NCBI GenBank assembly: GCA_964634755.1
Contig: CAZWJH010000002.1
Span: 1-64,000 of the forward strand
DNA length: 64,000 bases
Direction of reading: 5' to 3'
Origin: JALXDT01 sp964634755
Lineage (GTDB): Bacteria; Acidobacteriota; Aminicenantia; JAMOAD01
This document shows, piece by piece, positions 9,500 to 19,256 of the stretch. The position numbers and the translations under genes were made by a program. The notes under the pieces are model-generated. The model did not search any database, was not told the DNA's origin, and saw nothing but the letters and a program-made list of their open reading frames with translations. Position 1 is the first letter of the stretch. Every line of letters starts with the position of its first letter.

Positions 9500-11698
9500 A
9501 TGGAAACAGGAGGAAAAGTAAAGGGACTTCCGGAAAATGCTTACAGACCGCTTGAAAAGGATGAAAAATACATCCCTTATATAAGACCTGAGCAGATTAT
9601 TCCGGAGATAACCCTTAGATCAGTTCTTTTGGGTGTTATAATGGCTTTTGTCTTTTCTGCAGCAGCAGCATTCCTAGGCTTGAAAGTAGCTCAGGTTTTT
9701 GAAGCTGCTATTCCTATTGCAATTCTTGCTGTTGGAATAGGGCCTTTGTTTAAAAGAAAGAGCACAATTTTGGAGAATGTTATTATACAGTCAATAGGTG
9801 CTGCTTCAGGGGTTATAGTTGCCGGGGCAATTTTTACTTTACCGGCAATTTTTATTTTAAAACTTGATAAAACAATTGGAATTGACCTTTTTAAAATATT
9901 TATTGTTTCACTTTTCGGTGGTTTCATAGGAGTCTTGTTTTTAATCCCATTTAGAAAATACTTTGTCTCAGAGATGCATGGAGAATTTCCCTTTCCTGAA
10001 GCAACAGCTACAACAGAAGTATTGGTCGCCGGTGAAAAGGGAGGAGAGCAGGCTTCTGTTCTTGTTAAAAGTATGATAGTAGGAGGTCTTTACGATTTTG
10101 CTGTTTACTCATTGGGACTTTTTAAAGAAGTTTTTACCACAAGAGTTTTTGGGTGGGGACAACAGCTTGCTAATAAAGCAAAGATGGTATTCAAGCTTGA
10201 TGTCCTTGCAGCTGTTTTTGGACTTGGTTATATAGTAGGCTTAAAATACGGTACTATTATAGCTGCCGGTTCATTTGTTTCATGGTGGGTATTTATTCCT
10301 CTTGTTAACTTTTTCGGAGGGGATAAAATAGCGGGACTTTCTCCTGAGCTTATTTTTTCTACCTATGTAAGGCACATAGGAATAGGAGCTATTGCTGCTG
10401 CGGGTATAATAGGGATCCTTAAATCTTCAAAAGTAATATATCAGGCATTTGGAATGGGGATAAAAGGAATCTTCACTAAACACGAAGAAAACAAAGAGGA
10501 TTTGAGAACGGATAAAGATCTTAAAATGACGACAATAGTTATGGGAATAATAATAATGTCCCTCCTAATTTTCCTCTTTTTCAGATACTTTATTCTTAAA
10601 TCAGTTCAAGCTCCCACAACCATGAGTCTTATCTCTTTTGCAACAGTTATAATAATAAGTTTTCTTTTCACCTCTGTTGCCGCAAGGGCAATAGCTATAG
10701 TGGGAACGAACCCTGTGTCAGGTATGACATTGATGACATTAATTCTTTCAAGTATTATTCTTGCTGCTGCAGGTTTAAAGGGACCTTATGGTATGATGGC
10801 CGGTCTTTTGATTGGTGGTGTCGTTTGTACTGCTCTTTCGGTTGCCGGTGGATTTATAACTGACCTTAAAATAGGTTATTGGCTTGGAGCAACCCCTTGG
10901 AATCAGGAAAGATTTAAGTTTTTAGGAATTCTTGTAGCTTCTCTTTCGGTTGGTCTTGTTATCCTTCTTTTAAATCAAACATATGGATTCTCTCCGATAA
11001 AAACAGAAAAAACCTTGAAAATAATGGAGAATATTAAAAAGATTGAGATTACTGAAAGTAATCTTTCTGCTTTAAAAAATAAATTAAAAGAACTTAAACA
11101 TACTCTTGAGAGCAATTCAGCACCTCAGCCAATTTTAAAGGGTATGGATACATTGCTTGATAGTAAAGATATAAACACTTATAAAACGAATTTTGAAACA
11201 TTTAAGACAAATTTTGAAAATACAGAACCTCTTCCAGCGCCTCAGGCGAATGCAATGGCAGCAGTTATTAAACCTCTTATGGAAAAAAGCTCTTCTGCTC
11301 CATGGATGCTTTATATAATAGGAATTATTTTTGCAATTATAATGGAACTTATAGGGATCCCACCTCTTGCATTTGCTCTGGGTATGTATATTCCTCTTGA
11401 ACTTAATACTCCGATAATGTTAGGAGGCTTTGTTGCTTATCTTGTTAAAAAATCCACTGATAACAAAGAACTTGCAGCTAAAAGACACAGCAAAGGAACT
11501 TTAATTGCTTCGGGATTTATTGCTGGCGGTGCTTTGATTGGGATTGTAAGTGCACTCTTAAAATATGTGAATCTTGAGGATTCTATAAAAACAGGAATTG
11601 CAAACAAGCCTATAGGGGAATGGCTTTCTCTTGTGATGTTTATACTTCTTTCGGTTTATGTTTATTGGGATTCAAAGAAGGTAAAAGAGGAGAAATAA
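9500..11698 (+). CDS. OPT-family oligopeptide transporter
   Basis: A 732-residue protein with about fourteen or more hydrophobic segments. The OPT signature region near the N-terminus includes AAAFLGLKVAQVFEAAIP, and there is a conserved HGEFPFPEATA segment (about 162-172). A soluble loop of about 110 residues (about 505-600) containing low-complexity helix lies between transmembrane bundles. OPT carriers are proton-coupled importers of tetra- to hexapeptides; bacterial members resemble EspB of myxobacteria. AGGAGGGG precedes the ATG. The stop is two bases from the next gene, an M24 peptidase, so peptide uptake and cleavage are probably coupled. Confidence 0.92.
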   Translation: METGGKVKGLPENAYRPLEKDEKYIPYIRPEQIIPEITLRSVLLGVIMAFVFSAAAAFLGLKVAQVFEAAIPIAILAVGIGPLFKRKSTILENVIIQSIGAASGVIVAGAIFTLPAIFILKLDKTIGIDLFKIFIVSLFGGFIGVLFLIPFRKYFVSEMHGEFPFPEATATTEVLVAGEKGGEQASVLVKSMIVGGLYDFAVYSLGLFKEVFTTRVFGWGQQLANKAKMVFKLDVLAAVFGLGYIVGLKYGTIIAAGSFVSWWVFIPLVNFFGGDKIAGLSPELIFSTYVRHIGIGAIAAAGIIGILKSSKVIYQAFGMGIKGIFTKHEENKEDLRTDKDLKMTTIVMGIIIMSLLIFLFFRYFILKSVQAPTTMSLISFATVIIISFLFTSVAARAIAIVGTNPVSGMTLMTLILSSIILAAAGLKGPYGMMAGLLIGGVVCTALSVAGGFITDLKIGYWLGATPWNQERFKFLGILVASLSVGLVILLLNQTYGFSPIKTEKTLKIMENIKKIEITESNLSALKNKLKELKHTLESNSAPQPILKGMDTLLDSKDINTYKTNFETFKTNFENTEPLPAPQANAMAAVIKPLMEKSSSAPWMLYIIGIIFAIIMELIGIPPLAFALGMYIPLELNTPIMLGGFVAYLVKKSTDNKELAAKRHSKGTLIASGFIAGGALIGIVSALLKYVNLEDSIKTGIANKPIGEWLSLVMFILLSVYVYWDSKKVKEEK

Positions 11699-11700
11699 AA

Positions 11701-12891
11701 ATGGGAGATACAATTATTATTGAAAAAACTGACCAAGCAATTTCTCTTCTTAAAGAGTATGATTATGATATGTGGATTACTTTCGCACGCGAAAGAAGTG
11801 TTACCCCAGATCCTATTTTAGATTATATATTTGAGGATAATCTTACTTGGAAATCGGCAATAATTATAACTAAAGGAGGATACAAGATAGCAATAGTAGG
11901 TTCTCTTGATGCTGAAGCGATAGAAAGAAAGGGCGTTTATGAAGTTATACCTTACATAAAATCATTTAAAGAGCCTTTTATAAAATATTTACAGAAAATT
12001 TCTCCTGATTCTATTTTAATTAATTATTCAAAAGATTCTCCTATTGCCGATGGCTTGACACATGGAATGTATCTCAATCTTATGGAAGCTATAAAAGAAG
12101 CAGGATTTGAAAAAAGTGTAGTTTCTTCTGAAAAACTTATATCATCTCTTTTAGGGAGAAAAACAGAGACAGAGATAAAACTAGTTAAAAATGCGATAGA
12201 TGAGACATTAAAAATTTTTGATGAGGTGACAGAATTTTTAAAAGAGGGAATTTCAGAAAAAGATGTGGCTGAATTTGTTAAATCAAAAGTAAAAGAGAGA
12301 GGATTTGGTTATGCTTGGGAAGAAGTGATGTGTCCGGCTGTTTTTGCAGGTCCTCAAACAGGAGGGGCTCATTCAGGGCCTACTAATAAAAAGATCAAAA
12401 AGGGTGAAGTTGTTAATATGGATTTTGGAATAAAGCTCAATGGATATGTGAGCGATTTACAAAGAACTTGGTATATTCTAAAAGATGATGAGGATAATGC
12501 ACCACAGCCTGTTAAAAAAGCTTTTAAAGTTTTAATTGAATCTGTTGAAAAAGCTGCTGAGGCATTAAAGGTTGGAGTAAAGGGAATAGATATTGATAGT
12601 GTGGCAAGAGAGCACATAGTAAGAAATGGTTACCCTGAGTATCCTCATGCTTTGGGACATCAGGTGGGAAGGAATGCTCATGATGGAGCAGCTCTTCTTG
12701 CTCCTGCCTGGGAAAGATATGGAAATTTACCTTATCTTCCAATAGAAGAGAATATGCTCTTTACTATAGAGCCTCGAATCCCTGTCGAAGGTTATGGGAT
12801 CGTGACAGTAGAAGATATAGTGAGAGTTAAAAAGGATGGAGTAGAATTTCTCTCCCCTCCTCAAAAAGAGATTATTCTTATAAGAGGATGA
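11701..12891 (+). CDS. M24-family Xaa-Pro aminopeptidase/dipeptidase
   Basis: A 396-residue metallopeptidase: a creatinase-type N-terminal domain (about 1-150) and a pita-bread catalytic domain (about 160-396). The dinuclear metal ligands are visible: Asp in NMDFGIKLN, Asp in GYVSDLQRTW, His in HALGHQVGRNAHDG, Glu in FTIEPRI and Glu in VTVEDIVRV. The start at 11701 is chosen because GAGGAG lies eight bases upstream; an earlier in-frame ATG would sit inside the transporter gene. The enzyme probably cleaves imported proline-containing peptides in the cytoplasm. It overlaps the following PilZ gene by ATGA at 12888-12891. Confidence 0.92.
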   Translation: MGDTIIIEKTDQAISLLKEYDYDMWITFARERSVTPDPILDYIFEDNLTWKSAIIITKGGYKIAIVGSLDAEAIERKGVYEVIPYIKSFKEPFIKYLQKISPDSILINYSKDSPIADGLTHGMYLNLMEAIKEAGFEKSVVSSEKLISSLLGRKTETEIKLVKNAIDETLKIFDEVTEFLKEGISEKDVAEFVKSKVKERGFGYAWEEVMCPAVFAGPQTGGAHSGPTNKKIKKGEVVNMDFGIKLNGYVSDLQRTWYILKDDEDNAPQPVKKAFKVLIESVEKAAEALKVGVKGIDIDSVAREHIVRNGYPEYPHALGHQVGRNAHDGAALLAPAWERYGNLPYLPIEENMLFTIEPRIPVEGYGIVTVEDIVRVKKDGVEFLSPPQKEIILIRG

Positions 12892-13478
12892 TTGTAAATC
12901 TATTTTTTTTGATTTCCGAACCACCTGGCTCTGAGGTGGATTCTTTTTTAAAATCACTGTCGTCAACTTTTTCAAAAGGAAAAAATCCTTCTGTGGTTCT
13001 CTTTGTTATAGGTGTGATTTTGTTGCTTCTTTTTTTGGTGATTTTAAAATACATGCTTGAGGTAAGAAAGACAAGAAAAAAATTGGAAGAGATTCTAAAC
13101 AAAAGAGATTTTCCAAAGATAACTCAGGAACGGGATTTTAGAAATAGCAAAAGGATAAAGATTTTTAGAGAGGATAATATAATAATAAGGTTTAAAGAAG
13201 GTGAGCACAAGGATGAATCAGGTATTTTGTTGGATATTTCAAAAGGAGGTTTAAGCTTTGAGCCGAATTTTCCTTTGAGAAGAGTGTATGTCGATGAGCT
13301 TATTGAAAACTTTGAAATAATAAAAGGAAGAGAAAAATTAAATATAAGGAAAGCAAAAGTTGTAAGAATTCAGCACCTTTATCACAAAAGACTTATAGCT
13401 TTTCGCTTTCTTGACATTGATCCAAATAATAGGAATCTTTTGATTAAAATGATTTCTGAACTTAGCAAAAAGGGGTAA
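12888..13478 (+). CDS. Membrane-anchored PilZ-domain protein
   Basis: A 196-residue protein. An N-terminal extracytoplasmic stretch (about 1-35) is followed by one transmembrane helix (about 36-58) and a short coiled segment. A PilZ domain spans about 82-196 with LLDISKGGLSF, matching the (D/N)xSxxG part of the cyclic-di-GMP site. The upstream arginine motif reads RIKIFR, one residue longer than the classical RxxxR, so ligand binding is not certain. PilZ proteins transmit c-di-GMP signals to motility or envelope functions. It is translationally coupled to the peptidase gene. Confidence 0.82.
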   Translation: MIVNLFFLISEPPGSEVDSFLKSLSSTFSKGKNPSVVLFVIGVILLLLFLVILKYMLEVRKTRKKLEEILNKRDFPKITQERDFRNSKRIKIFREDNIIIRFKEGEHKDESGILLDISKGGLSFEPNFPLRRVYVDELIENFEIIKGREKLNIRKAKVVRIQHLYHKRLIAFRFLDIDPNNRNLLIKMISELSKKG

Positions 13479-13677
13479 GAAACATTTTACTTAGAAAAAA
13501 AATTTAAAAAGAGTTTTCTATTTATTGATAATATCTTTTATATTAAAAAAATATATATTTTTTGAATTTATTTTCTTTTTCTGGTATCTTTTTATTTAGG
13601 AAAAGTAGTTGAGTATTAAAGAGTTATTTTTTTTAATGGGTTAAATTTAATATAAAAATTAAGTAAAAGGATTTTAA

Positions 13678-14166
13678 ATGAGTTATGTTAGGAAAGAAAA
13701 AGATTCAAGAATTGCATTAGCTTATTTTGCCATCTCCTTTTTATATTTAATTGTGGGAGGATATGGGCTTATATTTGTTGGTCAGATAAACAAATTTGGA
13801 CAAAATTTTGGGATTACAGAAACAATTCAGAGAGAGTTAAGTCTTTTACGGCTAGTCGTTGTGTTTTTAATAATTACTGCTTTGTTGCTTGTTGTTTTTT
13901 CTATTTGTATTCTTAGGAACAAAAAGTGGGCTTATTCTATAGTTAAAGTCAATTTTTGGTCATGCCTTCTCTTTATGATTCTCTTTATGGCTGGAAATCT
14001 CTATTTTATTTTTGGGGTTAGTTCTATGGTAAAAATCGAAAAAGAAGGACTCGTAGGTTTTAGGGTATCAGGTATTATGATGTTTTTTATCTATCTTATT
14101 ATTTTAATGATAGTCTCTTTTGTAAAAAAACAAATTACTCTTATGAACTCAAACAACGAAAAGTAA
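13678..14166 (+). CDS. Small polytopic membrane protein of unknown function
   Basis: A 162-residue protein with four predicted transmembrane helices (about 15-35, 58-80, 93-115, 128-150), a hydrophilic N-terminus and a short polar tail. No family is recognised. It is preceded by a very AT-rich 200-base gap and a purine-rich AAAAGGA ribosome site. It is followed by a promoter, so it is probably a single-gene unit. Confidence 0.65.
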   Translation: MSYVRKEKDSRIALAYFAISFLYLIVGGYGLIFVGQINKFGQNFGITETIQRELSLLRLVVVFLIITALLLVVFSICILRNKKWAYSIVKVNFWSCLLFMILFMAGNLYFIFGVSSMVKIEKEGLVGFRVSGIMMFFIYLIILMIVSFVKKQITLMNSNNEK

Positions 14167-14194
14167 TATCAATTTACTCTCTAAAAATCAATAG

Positions 14195-14223
14195 TTGACA
14201 ATTATTATTTATTTATGTTAAAT
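14195..14223 (+). promoter_or_regulatory. Promoter for the pentapeptide gene
   Basis: A perfect TTGACA at 14195-14200, a 17-base spacer and TTAAAT at 14218-14223, ahead of GGAGG at 14230. Confidence 0.55.
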
Positions 14224-14239
14224 TTTTTTGGAGGGAAAA

Positions 14240-14575
14240 ATGGAGCTCAGAAAAAATAAGTATCATATTCTTTTAAGAGAAGGGAAGATTGATGAATTTA
14301 ACAAAGAAATTGAAAAACTTAATGAAAGAGTAGATCTTGAAAACTGCAATTTAAGAGGTCTTGATTTAAGAGGGGCAAATTTAAAAAGAGCAAACCTTAA
14401 GAATTCTTACTTAAAACTTGCTGATTTAAGAGGAGTGGATTTATCTGAAGCATTGCTTGAAGGAGCTTCTTTTAACCATGCAAGAATAAGCGGTGTCTAC
14501 TTTCCACCTGATATTTCTCCTGAGGAAATTCTTCTTTCTGTTGAACATGGAACAAGGATAAGAGTTAAGAGGTAG
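14240..14575 (+). CDS. Small pentapeptide-repeat protein
   Basis: A 111-residue protein. After a charged helical N-terminus (about 1-34) comes a short right-handed beta-helix of A(D/N)LxX pentapeptides: CNLRGLDLRGANLKRANL and onward to ADLRGVDLSEALLEGASF (about 36-80). A C-terminal tail of about 30 residues has no repeats. The ATG at 14240 was chosen because GGAGG lies five bases upstream; an upstream TTG would include the ribosome site. No signal peptide is seen, so it is cytoplasmic. Function is unknown; the fold is a protein-interaction scaffold in other families. Confidence 0.8.
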   Translation: MELRKNKYHILLREGKIDEFNKEIEKLNERVDLENCNLRGLDLRGANLKRANLKNSYLKLADLRGVDLSEALLEGASFNHARISGVYFPPDISPEEILLSVEHGTRIRVKR

Positions 14576-14611
14576 GTAATATTTAATATATTAAATTTGA
14601 AGGAGGATAAG

Positions 14612-15436
14612 ATGGAAGGAAAAGGAGGTTTTTTACTTCAAAGATTTTTAGAAAGAATTTTTAATGCACTTAAGAAGGTTTTGAGTTTAAATTTATTCGA
14701 ATTTTTAAAGAAATGGTTAACTCTATTAGGAGATTATGGTCTTTATGTTGGTGCTGTGCTTGTTATTTTAATAGGAATGATTTCATCAATAAGGTTGGAA
14801 TCTTTTTCAAGTTTTCTTTATTCAATAGGGTTTGCTATAGCATTTTTAATCATTCAATATATTTCCTCAAAATTTAATTCAATCAATGAAAATTTAATAA
14901 CTAGCAATGAAACATACATGACTTCAAATGGGTTTGCAGATGCTTTGGCTATTTTTTCAATAATAGCAGGCATTGTGTACTTTTTTATGAATCTTTATTT
15001 AGCAATAAAGCTTCCTGAATTTATGCCATTTCTTAAAGGTTTGGGAATATTGATAGTTTTTTCTCTTATTTCTCTAATTTCTTTTAATCCGAAACTTGTC
15101 TCGATTAAGAGTGTGAAAAAAAATTCAGCTGGTGAAGAAGCTATTGGAATATTGGGGTTTTTTATAAAACTTGCTGTTAAGCTTGTCCCTTTTATCTATG
15201 GGGTAGGAATATTTTTTATAATTATTTCAATGATAGTAAATGCGATAGGTATTTTTGGCAACAAAGTCGAGATGGCTGTTAGTTGGGCAAGAGTCTTTAA
15301 AGATATGGTATCACTTTTAGTTTTTGGTTTATTACCGTTTTTTGCTTATCTTTCTTTTGTTTTTAACTTTCTCCTAATTGATATTATTAAGTCCATATTG
15401 TTGATACCGGAAAAACTTGATAAATTATCAAAATAG
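14612..15436 (+). CDS. Polytopic membrane protein of unknown function
   Basis: A 274-residue protein with about six hydrophobic segments after an amphipathic N-terminus (residues about 1-40). Between segments lie short loops rich in Asn, Ser and Lys. No family motif is recognised. The start is set by AAGGAGG ending five bases before the ATG. It lies 36 bases after the pentapeptide gene and is likely co-transcribed from the promoter at 14195. A strong promoter for the next operon follows. Confidence 0.65.
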   Translation: MEGKGGFLLQRFLERIFNALKKVLSLNLFEFLKKWLTLLGDYGLYVGAVLVILIGMISSIRLESFSSFLYSIGFAIAFLIIQYISSKFNSINENLITSNETYMTSNGFADALAIFSIIAGIVYFFMNLYLAIKLPEFMPFLKGLGILIVFSLISLISFNPKLVSIKSVKKNSAGEEAIGILGFFIKLAVKLVPFIYGVGIFFIIISMIVNAIGIFGNKVEMAVSWARVFKDMVSLLVFGLLPFFAYLSFVFNFLLIDIIKSILLIPEKLDKLSK

Positions 15437-15454
15437 AGCGATAATTTTGATTCC

Positions 15455-15483
15455 TTGACTATCTGATAAAATCTAATTAATAT
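15455..15483 (+). promoter_or_regulatory. Promoter of the dipeptidase-glycosyltransferase-acc operon
   Basis: TTGACT at 15455-15460, a 17-base spacer and TAATAT at 15478-15483, a near-consensus sigma-70 site. All genes from 15513 to 24352 follow with gaps of at most 13 bases. Confidence 0.6.
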
Positions 15484-15512
15484 ATTCATTTATATAAATT
15501 TACGGAGGAATT

Positions 15513-16721
15513 ATGAATAAGGGTGTGAAAGTAGTTTTGATTTTGTTTTTTGCTACTTCTCTTCTTTTTCCCGAACAGAATAAGGATTTAAAGAAAAAAG
15601 CTATTAAGATTATTAGGGAGAGTATAGTAGCTGATACTCATGAAGATACGCCTACAATAGTTTACAGAGGAAAGAGCATTACTATAAGAAGAAACGAGGG
15701 ACAAATTGATTTTCCAAGAATGCTTGAAGGTGGATTAAATGCTCCTGTTTTTGCTATCTGGATCCCAAATAAACTTGATGAAAAGAGTCCTGAGGTTTAT
15801 GCTTTAAAAGTAATGGCTGCAACTTTGAGGGAAATTTATAAAAATGAAAATATAGGTGAAATTGCTTATTCAAGTAATGGTATAAAGAAAATAGTTGAAA
15901 GTGGAAAGATAGCCATAACTTTTAGCCTTGAAAACAGCTCTGTTTTTCATTCTCCGGAGTATGTTGATATATTTTACAAGCTTGGAATAAGAATGGCATC
16001 TTTAACTCACATGTCAACCAATTATTTGAGCGATTCATCAACAGACAAAGAAAAATGGGCAGGAATTAGCCCATTGGGAAAAGAGATAATAAGAAGAATG
16101 AATAAGGTGGGTATGATAATAGATGTTTCTCATCTTTCTGATAAAGCTGTTGAAGATATACTTGAAATATCATCTGCTCCTATAATTGCTTCTCATTCGT
16201 GCGTAAGAGTACTTGCAGAGCATCCGAGAAATTTAACAGATAGATTAATAAAAGCAATTGCAGAAAAAGGCGGATTAGTAGATGTGAATTTTGCGTCATT
16301 CTACCTTGATGGAACTCTTAAAGATAAGTATCAGAAGATTAGCAAAAAGTACAAAGAAATAAAAAAGGATTTGGATAAAAAGTACCCGAATAAAGGGAAA
16401 GAATATGAAGAAAAAATGAGAGAATTGAAAGAGATGCAGAAAAAGGAGTACTCTTCAATTAAGCCTGATTTAAGTATAGTTATTAAACATATTAAATACA
16501 TAAAAAATCTTGTAGGAATTGATCATGTTGGTATTGGGTCTGATTTTGAAGGAATTGGAAACTCAGCTCCACAAGGGCTTGAAGATATTACAAAACTTCC
16601 CGATCTTGTGGTAGAAATGTTAAGAGCCGGATTTAGTGAAATAGAGATAAAAAAGATTCTTGGGCTTAATTTTTTAAGATTGTATAAAGAGGTAGAGAGA
16701 AAAAAGACTGTGAATTTATGA
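15513..16721 (+). CDS. Membrane dipeptidase (renal-dipeptidase family, M19)
   Basis: A 402-residue zinc dipeptidase with an N-terminal signal peptide (about 1-20, ending LLFPEQ), so it is exported. Family landmarks are ADTHEDTP (metal-binding HxD), the glutamate in FSLENSS (about 130), LTHMSTNYL, the metal histidines in DVSHLSD and IASHSC, and GIDHVGIGSDFEG near the C-terminus. A lysine-rich helical insertion (about 270-318) precedes the last motif. M19 enzymes hydrolyse dipeptides, including those with D-residues. GGAGG precedes the ATG. It heads a long operon and overlaps the next gene by four bases. Confidence 0.9.
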   Translation: MNKGVKVVLILFFATSLLFPEQNKDLKKKAIKIIRESIVADTHEDTPTIVYRGKSITIRRNEGQIDFPRMLEGGLNAPVFAIWIPNKLDEKSPEVYALKVMAATLREIYKNENIGEIAYSSNGIKKIVESGKIAITFSLENSSVFHSPEYVDIFYKLGIRMASLTHMSTNYLSDSSTDKEKWAGISPLGKEIIRRMNKVGMIIDVSHLSDKAVEDILEISSAPIIASHSCVRVLAEHPRNLTDRLIKAIAEKGGLVDVNFASFYLDGTLKDKYQKISKKYKEIKKDLDKKYPNKGKEYEEKMRELKEMQKKEYSSIKPDLSIVIKHIKYIKNLVGIDHVGIGSDFEGIGNSAPQGLEDITKLPDLVVEMLRAGFSEIEIKKILGLNFLRLYKEVERKKTVNL

Positions 16722-17842
16722 GTTTGCGAATAGCTGTTATTCACGATTGGTTGGTGGGTATAAGAGGGGGAGAAAAGGTTCTAGAAGAGATCCTCTCTGT
16801 AATCGAGAAAAAACTTCAATATGATAAACTCGAAATATATACACTTGTTCATAAAAAAGAGAGCCAATCCGAGATTGTGGAAAAGCAGAATATTAATACT
16901 TCTTTCATTCAACATTTACCTTTTGGCTTAAAAAAGTACAGAAATTACCTTCCTTTCTTTCCCTCTGCCATAGAATCCTTCAATCTTAAAGACTTTAACT
17001 TAATAATAAGCTCCTCACATGCTGTTGCAAAGGGGGTTATTCCTCCAGTAGGAGCTGTTCATATCTCTTATTCTCACACTCCGATGAGATATATATGGGA
17101 TCACTATCATACCTACTTTGGCAATAAAAGGGGATTAAAAAGAATTTTTTACAGTACGGTAGCGAGTTATCTAAGAATATGGGATAGGGTTTCTTCTGAT
17201 AGAGTGGATTATTTTATTGCTAACAGTGAGAATGTAAGAAGGAGAATAGAGAGGTATTATAGAAGAAACTCAGAAGTAATATACCCTCCGGTTGATACTG
17301 ACTTTTTTTTATGTGATGAAAAAGTTGAAAAAAAAGACTATTTTTTGCTTGTATCTGCAATGGTACCTTACAAGAGAGTTGACCTTGCTATTAAAACCTT
17401 TAATAAAAATGGGTTACCTTTAAAAGTTGTTGGCGATGGGCCTGATTTTAAAAAGTTGAAGAAAATTGCAAAAGATAATATTGAGTTTTTAGGGAGGGTA
17501 AATAATTCTGAGCTTAAAATTCTTTATTCAGAATCTAGGGCTCTTATTTTTCCAGCAGAAGAAGATTTTGGAATAATCCCGGTGGAAGCTCAGGCTTGTG
17601 GTACCCCTGTCATTGCTTATGGAAAAGGCGGAGCTCTTGAGACTATTGTAGATGAGGAAACAGGATTGTTTTTTGATAGGCAGACAGAAGAGGCTCTTTT
17701 GTTAGCTATTGACAAATTCCTAAATAAAAGGTTTAATAGTGAATTAATTAGAAAAAATTCTCTGAGGTTTTCCAAGAAAAACTTCAGAGAAAAGTTTTCT
17801 CTCTTTATAGAGAGAGTAATGAGAGATAGGAAAAGTGACTAA
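16718..17842 (+). CDS. Glycosyltransferase family 4 (WbaZ-like)
   Basis: A 374-residue GT-B fold enzyme. The N-terminal domain starts RIAVIHDWLVGIRGGEK, a typical glycine-rich donor/acceptor site. Mid-protein SYSHTPMRYIWDHY (about 109-122) is the WbaZ-like motif. The C-terminal nucleotide-sugar site contains FPAEEDFGIIPVEAQACGTPVIAYGKGG, with its two glutamates (E-x7-E). It is predicted to add mannose or a related sugar to a polyprenyl-linked polysaccharide intermediate on the cytoplasmic face. It overlaps the dipeptidase by four bases and the next gene by eight. Confidence 0.9.
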   Translation: MSLRIAVIHDWLVGIRGGEKVLEEILSVIEKKLQYDKLEIYTLVHKKESQSEIVEKQNINTSFIQHLPFGLKKYRNYLPFFPSAIESFNLKDFNLIISSSHAVAKGVIPPVGAVHISYSHTPMRYIWDHYHTYFGNKRGLKRIFYSTVASYLRIWDRVSSDRVDYFIANSENVRRRIERYYRRNSEVIYPPVDTDFFLCDEKVEKKDYFLLVSAMVPYKRVDLAIKTFNKNGLPLKVVGDGPDFKKLKKIAKDNIEFLGRVNNSELKILYSESRALIFPAEEDFGIIPVEAQACGTPVIAYGKGGALETIVDEETGLFFDRQTEEALLLAIDKFLNKRFNSELIRKNSLRFSKKNFREKFSLFIERVMRDRKSD

Positions 17843-19244
17843 GATTAGAGAGAGATTATACATATCATACCTTTTTATAGCAACAATATTAGTTATTCCT
17901 ATCTCTATGTTTTTGTCTTTTTATATAAGGTTCAATTTTATTCCCGCACCAAAGGGAGTTCCTAGTATTCATCAATATATTTTGTTTTTCATTGTTGCTT
18001 TTCTTATTCATGAATTTATCCTCTATCTTCAAGGTTTTTTTAAGTTTAAACTTAAAAAGGGAGTTTTAGATACACTTTACGAAGTTTTCTTTAATTATTT
18101 TTCCACAGTATTCATAGCTTTGGCTTTTTTTAGCTATTTAAGAAGCTATAATTTTATTGGTTATGAAATATCTCATAAATTTTTACTTATTTATTTTGTA
18201 TTCGGAATTATTTGCCTTTCAGCAACCGAAAGATTTTTCAGGTTTGTATTAAAAAAATCCTATCAAAATCCAAAAAACAGGCGAAAGGGTTTAATTATAG
18301 GTTTTAATGAAACTGGAAAAAAACTTAGTGGAAGACTATTAAAATATAAAGATTGGGGAATAGACATAATTGGGTTTATAGATGAAAATAAGAGCGACGA
18401 AGATTTTAGAGGAATTTCTATTATAGGGAATTATGAAGATCTTGAGGATATAATAGTAAATTATAATGTAAAAGATGTTTTTATTACAATACCTCTCAAG
18501 GATTATGATCGGATAATTGAACTTATTAGAATTGCTAACAAAAATTTAGCTGAAATTAAAATTGTTCCAGATATTATTCATTTGCTTTCAATAAAAGCTG
18601 AACTTCAACACATCGAGGATATTCCAATTATTAATCTTAATGATATTCCTTTAAAAGGGTGGAAAGCTGTAAGTAAAAGAGTACTCGATTTATCTCTTTC
18701 TTTTATAGGATTAATATTCCTTTTACCAGTATTAGGTGTTGTAGCTGTTTTAATTAAAATAACTTCTGAAGGACCAGTTTTTTATTTACAGGAAAGAGTA
18801 GGAATAGATGGAAAGGTTTTTAAAATAATAAAGTTTAGAACAATGGTTAAAGATGCTGAAAAGGATAGAGGACCTGTTTGGTCCCCGACAAGCGATGATC
18901 CAAGAATTACAAAAATCGGAAGATTTTTAAGAAAGTATAGCATAGATGAGCTACCTCAGCTTATAAATGTTCTAAAAGGAGAGATGAGCCTTGTGGGCCC
19001 CAGGCCGGAAAGGCCTGTCTTTGTGGAAAAATTTAAAAAAGAGCTCCCCCATTATATGTTAAGACATAAAGTTAAGGCTGGAATGACAGGATGGGCTCAG
19101 GTGCATGGTTTAAGGGGAAATACTTCAATAGATGATAGAGTTAAATACGATCTTTATTATATAGAGAACTGGACTTTAAAGCTTGATTTGAAAATTTTGT
19201 GGATGACCTTTTTAAGATTAGGGTTTGTTGATCCAAATATATAG
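17835..19244 (+). CDS. Polyprenyl glycosylphosphotransferase (WbaP/WcaJ-like initiating sugar transferase)
   Basis: A 469-residue enzyme: four or five N-terminal membrane helices (about 8-130), a Rossmann-like CoA-binding-3 domain (about 140-265) and a C-terminal PF02397 catalytic domain (about 280-469). The last has KRVLDLSLS, the FKIIKFRTM motif, SIDELPQLINVLKGEMSLVG, PRPERP and the GMTGWAQV(H)GLRG motif. It transfers a sugar-1-phosphate from a nucleotide sugar to undecaprenyl phosphate, the first step of exopolysaccharide or O-antigen repeat assembly. It starts with GTG inside the end of the preceding glycosyltransferase, which probably adds the next sugar. Confidence 0.93.
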   Translation: MTKIRERLYISYLFIATILVIPISMFLSFYIRFNFIPAPKGVPSIHQYILFFIVAFLIHEFILYLQGFFKFKLKKGVLDTLYEVFFNYFSTVFIALAFFSYLRSYNFIGYEISHKFLLIYFVFGIICLSATERFFRFVLKKSYQNPKNRRKGLIIGFNETGKKLSGRLLKYKDWGIDIIGFIDENKSDEDFRGISIIGNYEDLEDIIVNYNVKDVFITIPLKDYDRIIELIRIANKNLAEIKIVPDIIHLLSIKAELQHIEDIPIINLNDIPLKGWKAVSKRVLDLSLSFIGLIFLLPVLGVVAVLIKITSEGPVFYLQERVGIDGKVFKIIKFRTMVKDAEKDRGPVWSPTSDDPRITKIGRFLRKYSIDELPQLINVLKGEMSLVGPRPERPVFVEKFKKELPHYMLRHKVKAGMTGWAQVHGLRGNTSIDDRVKYDLYYIENWTLKLDLKILWMTFLRLGFVDPNI

Positions 19245-19256
19245 GAGATTATAAAA

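Noticed and set aside
14240..14575. Pentapeptide protein as a gyrase-protecting (Qnr-like) factor
   Set aside because: Too few repeats for the Qnr fold and no supporting context; function left open.
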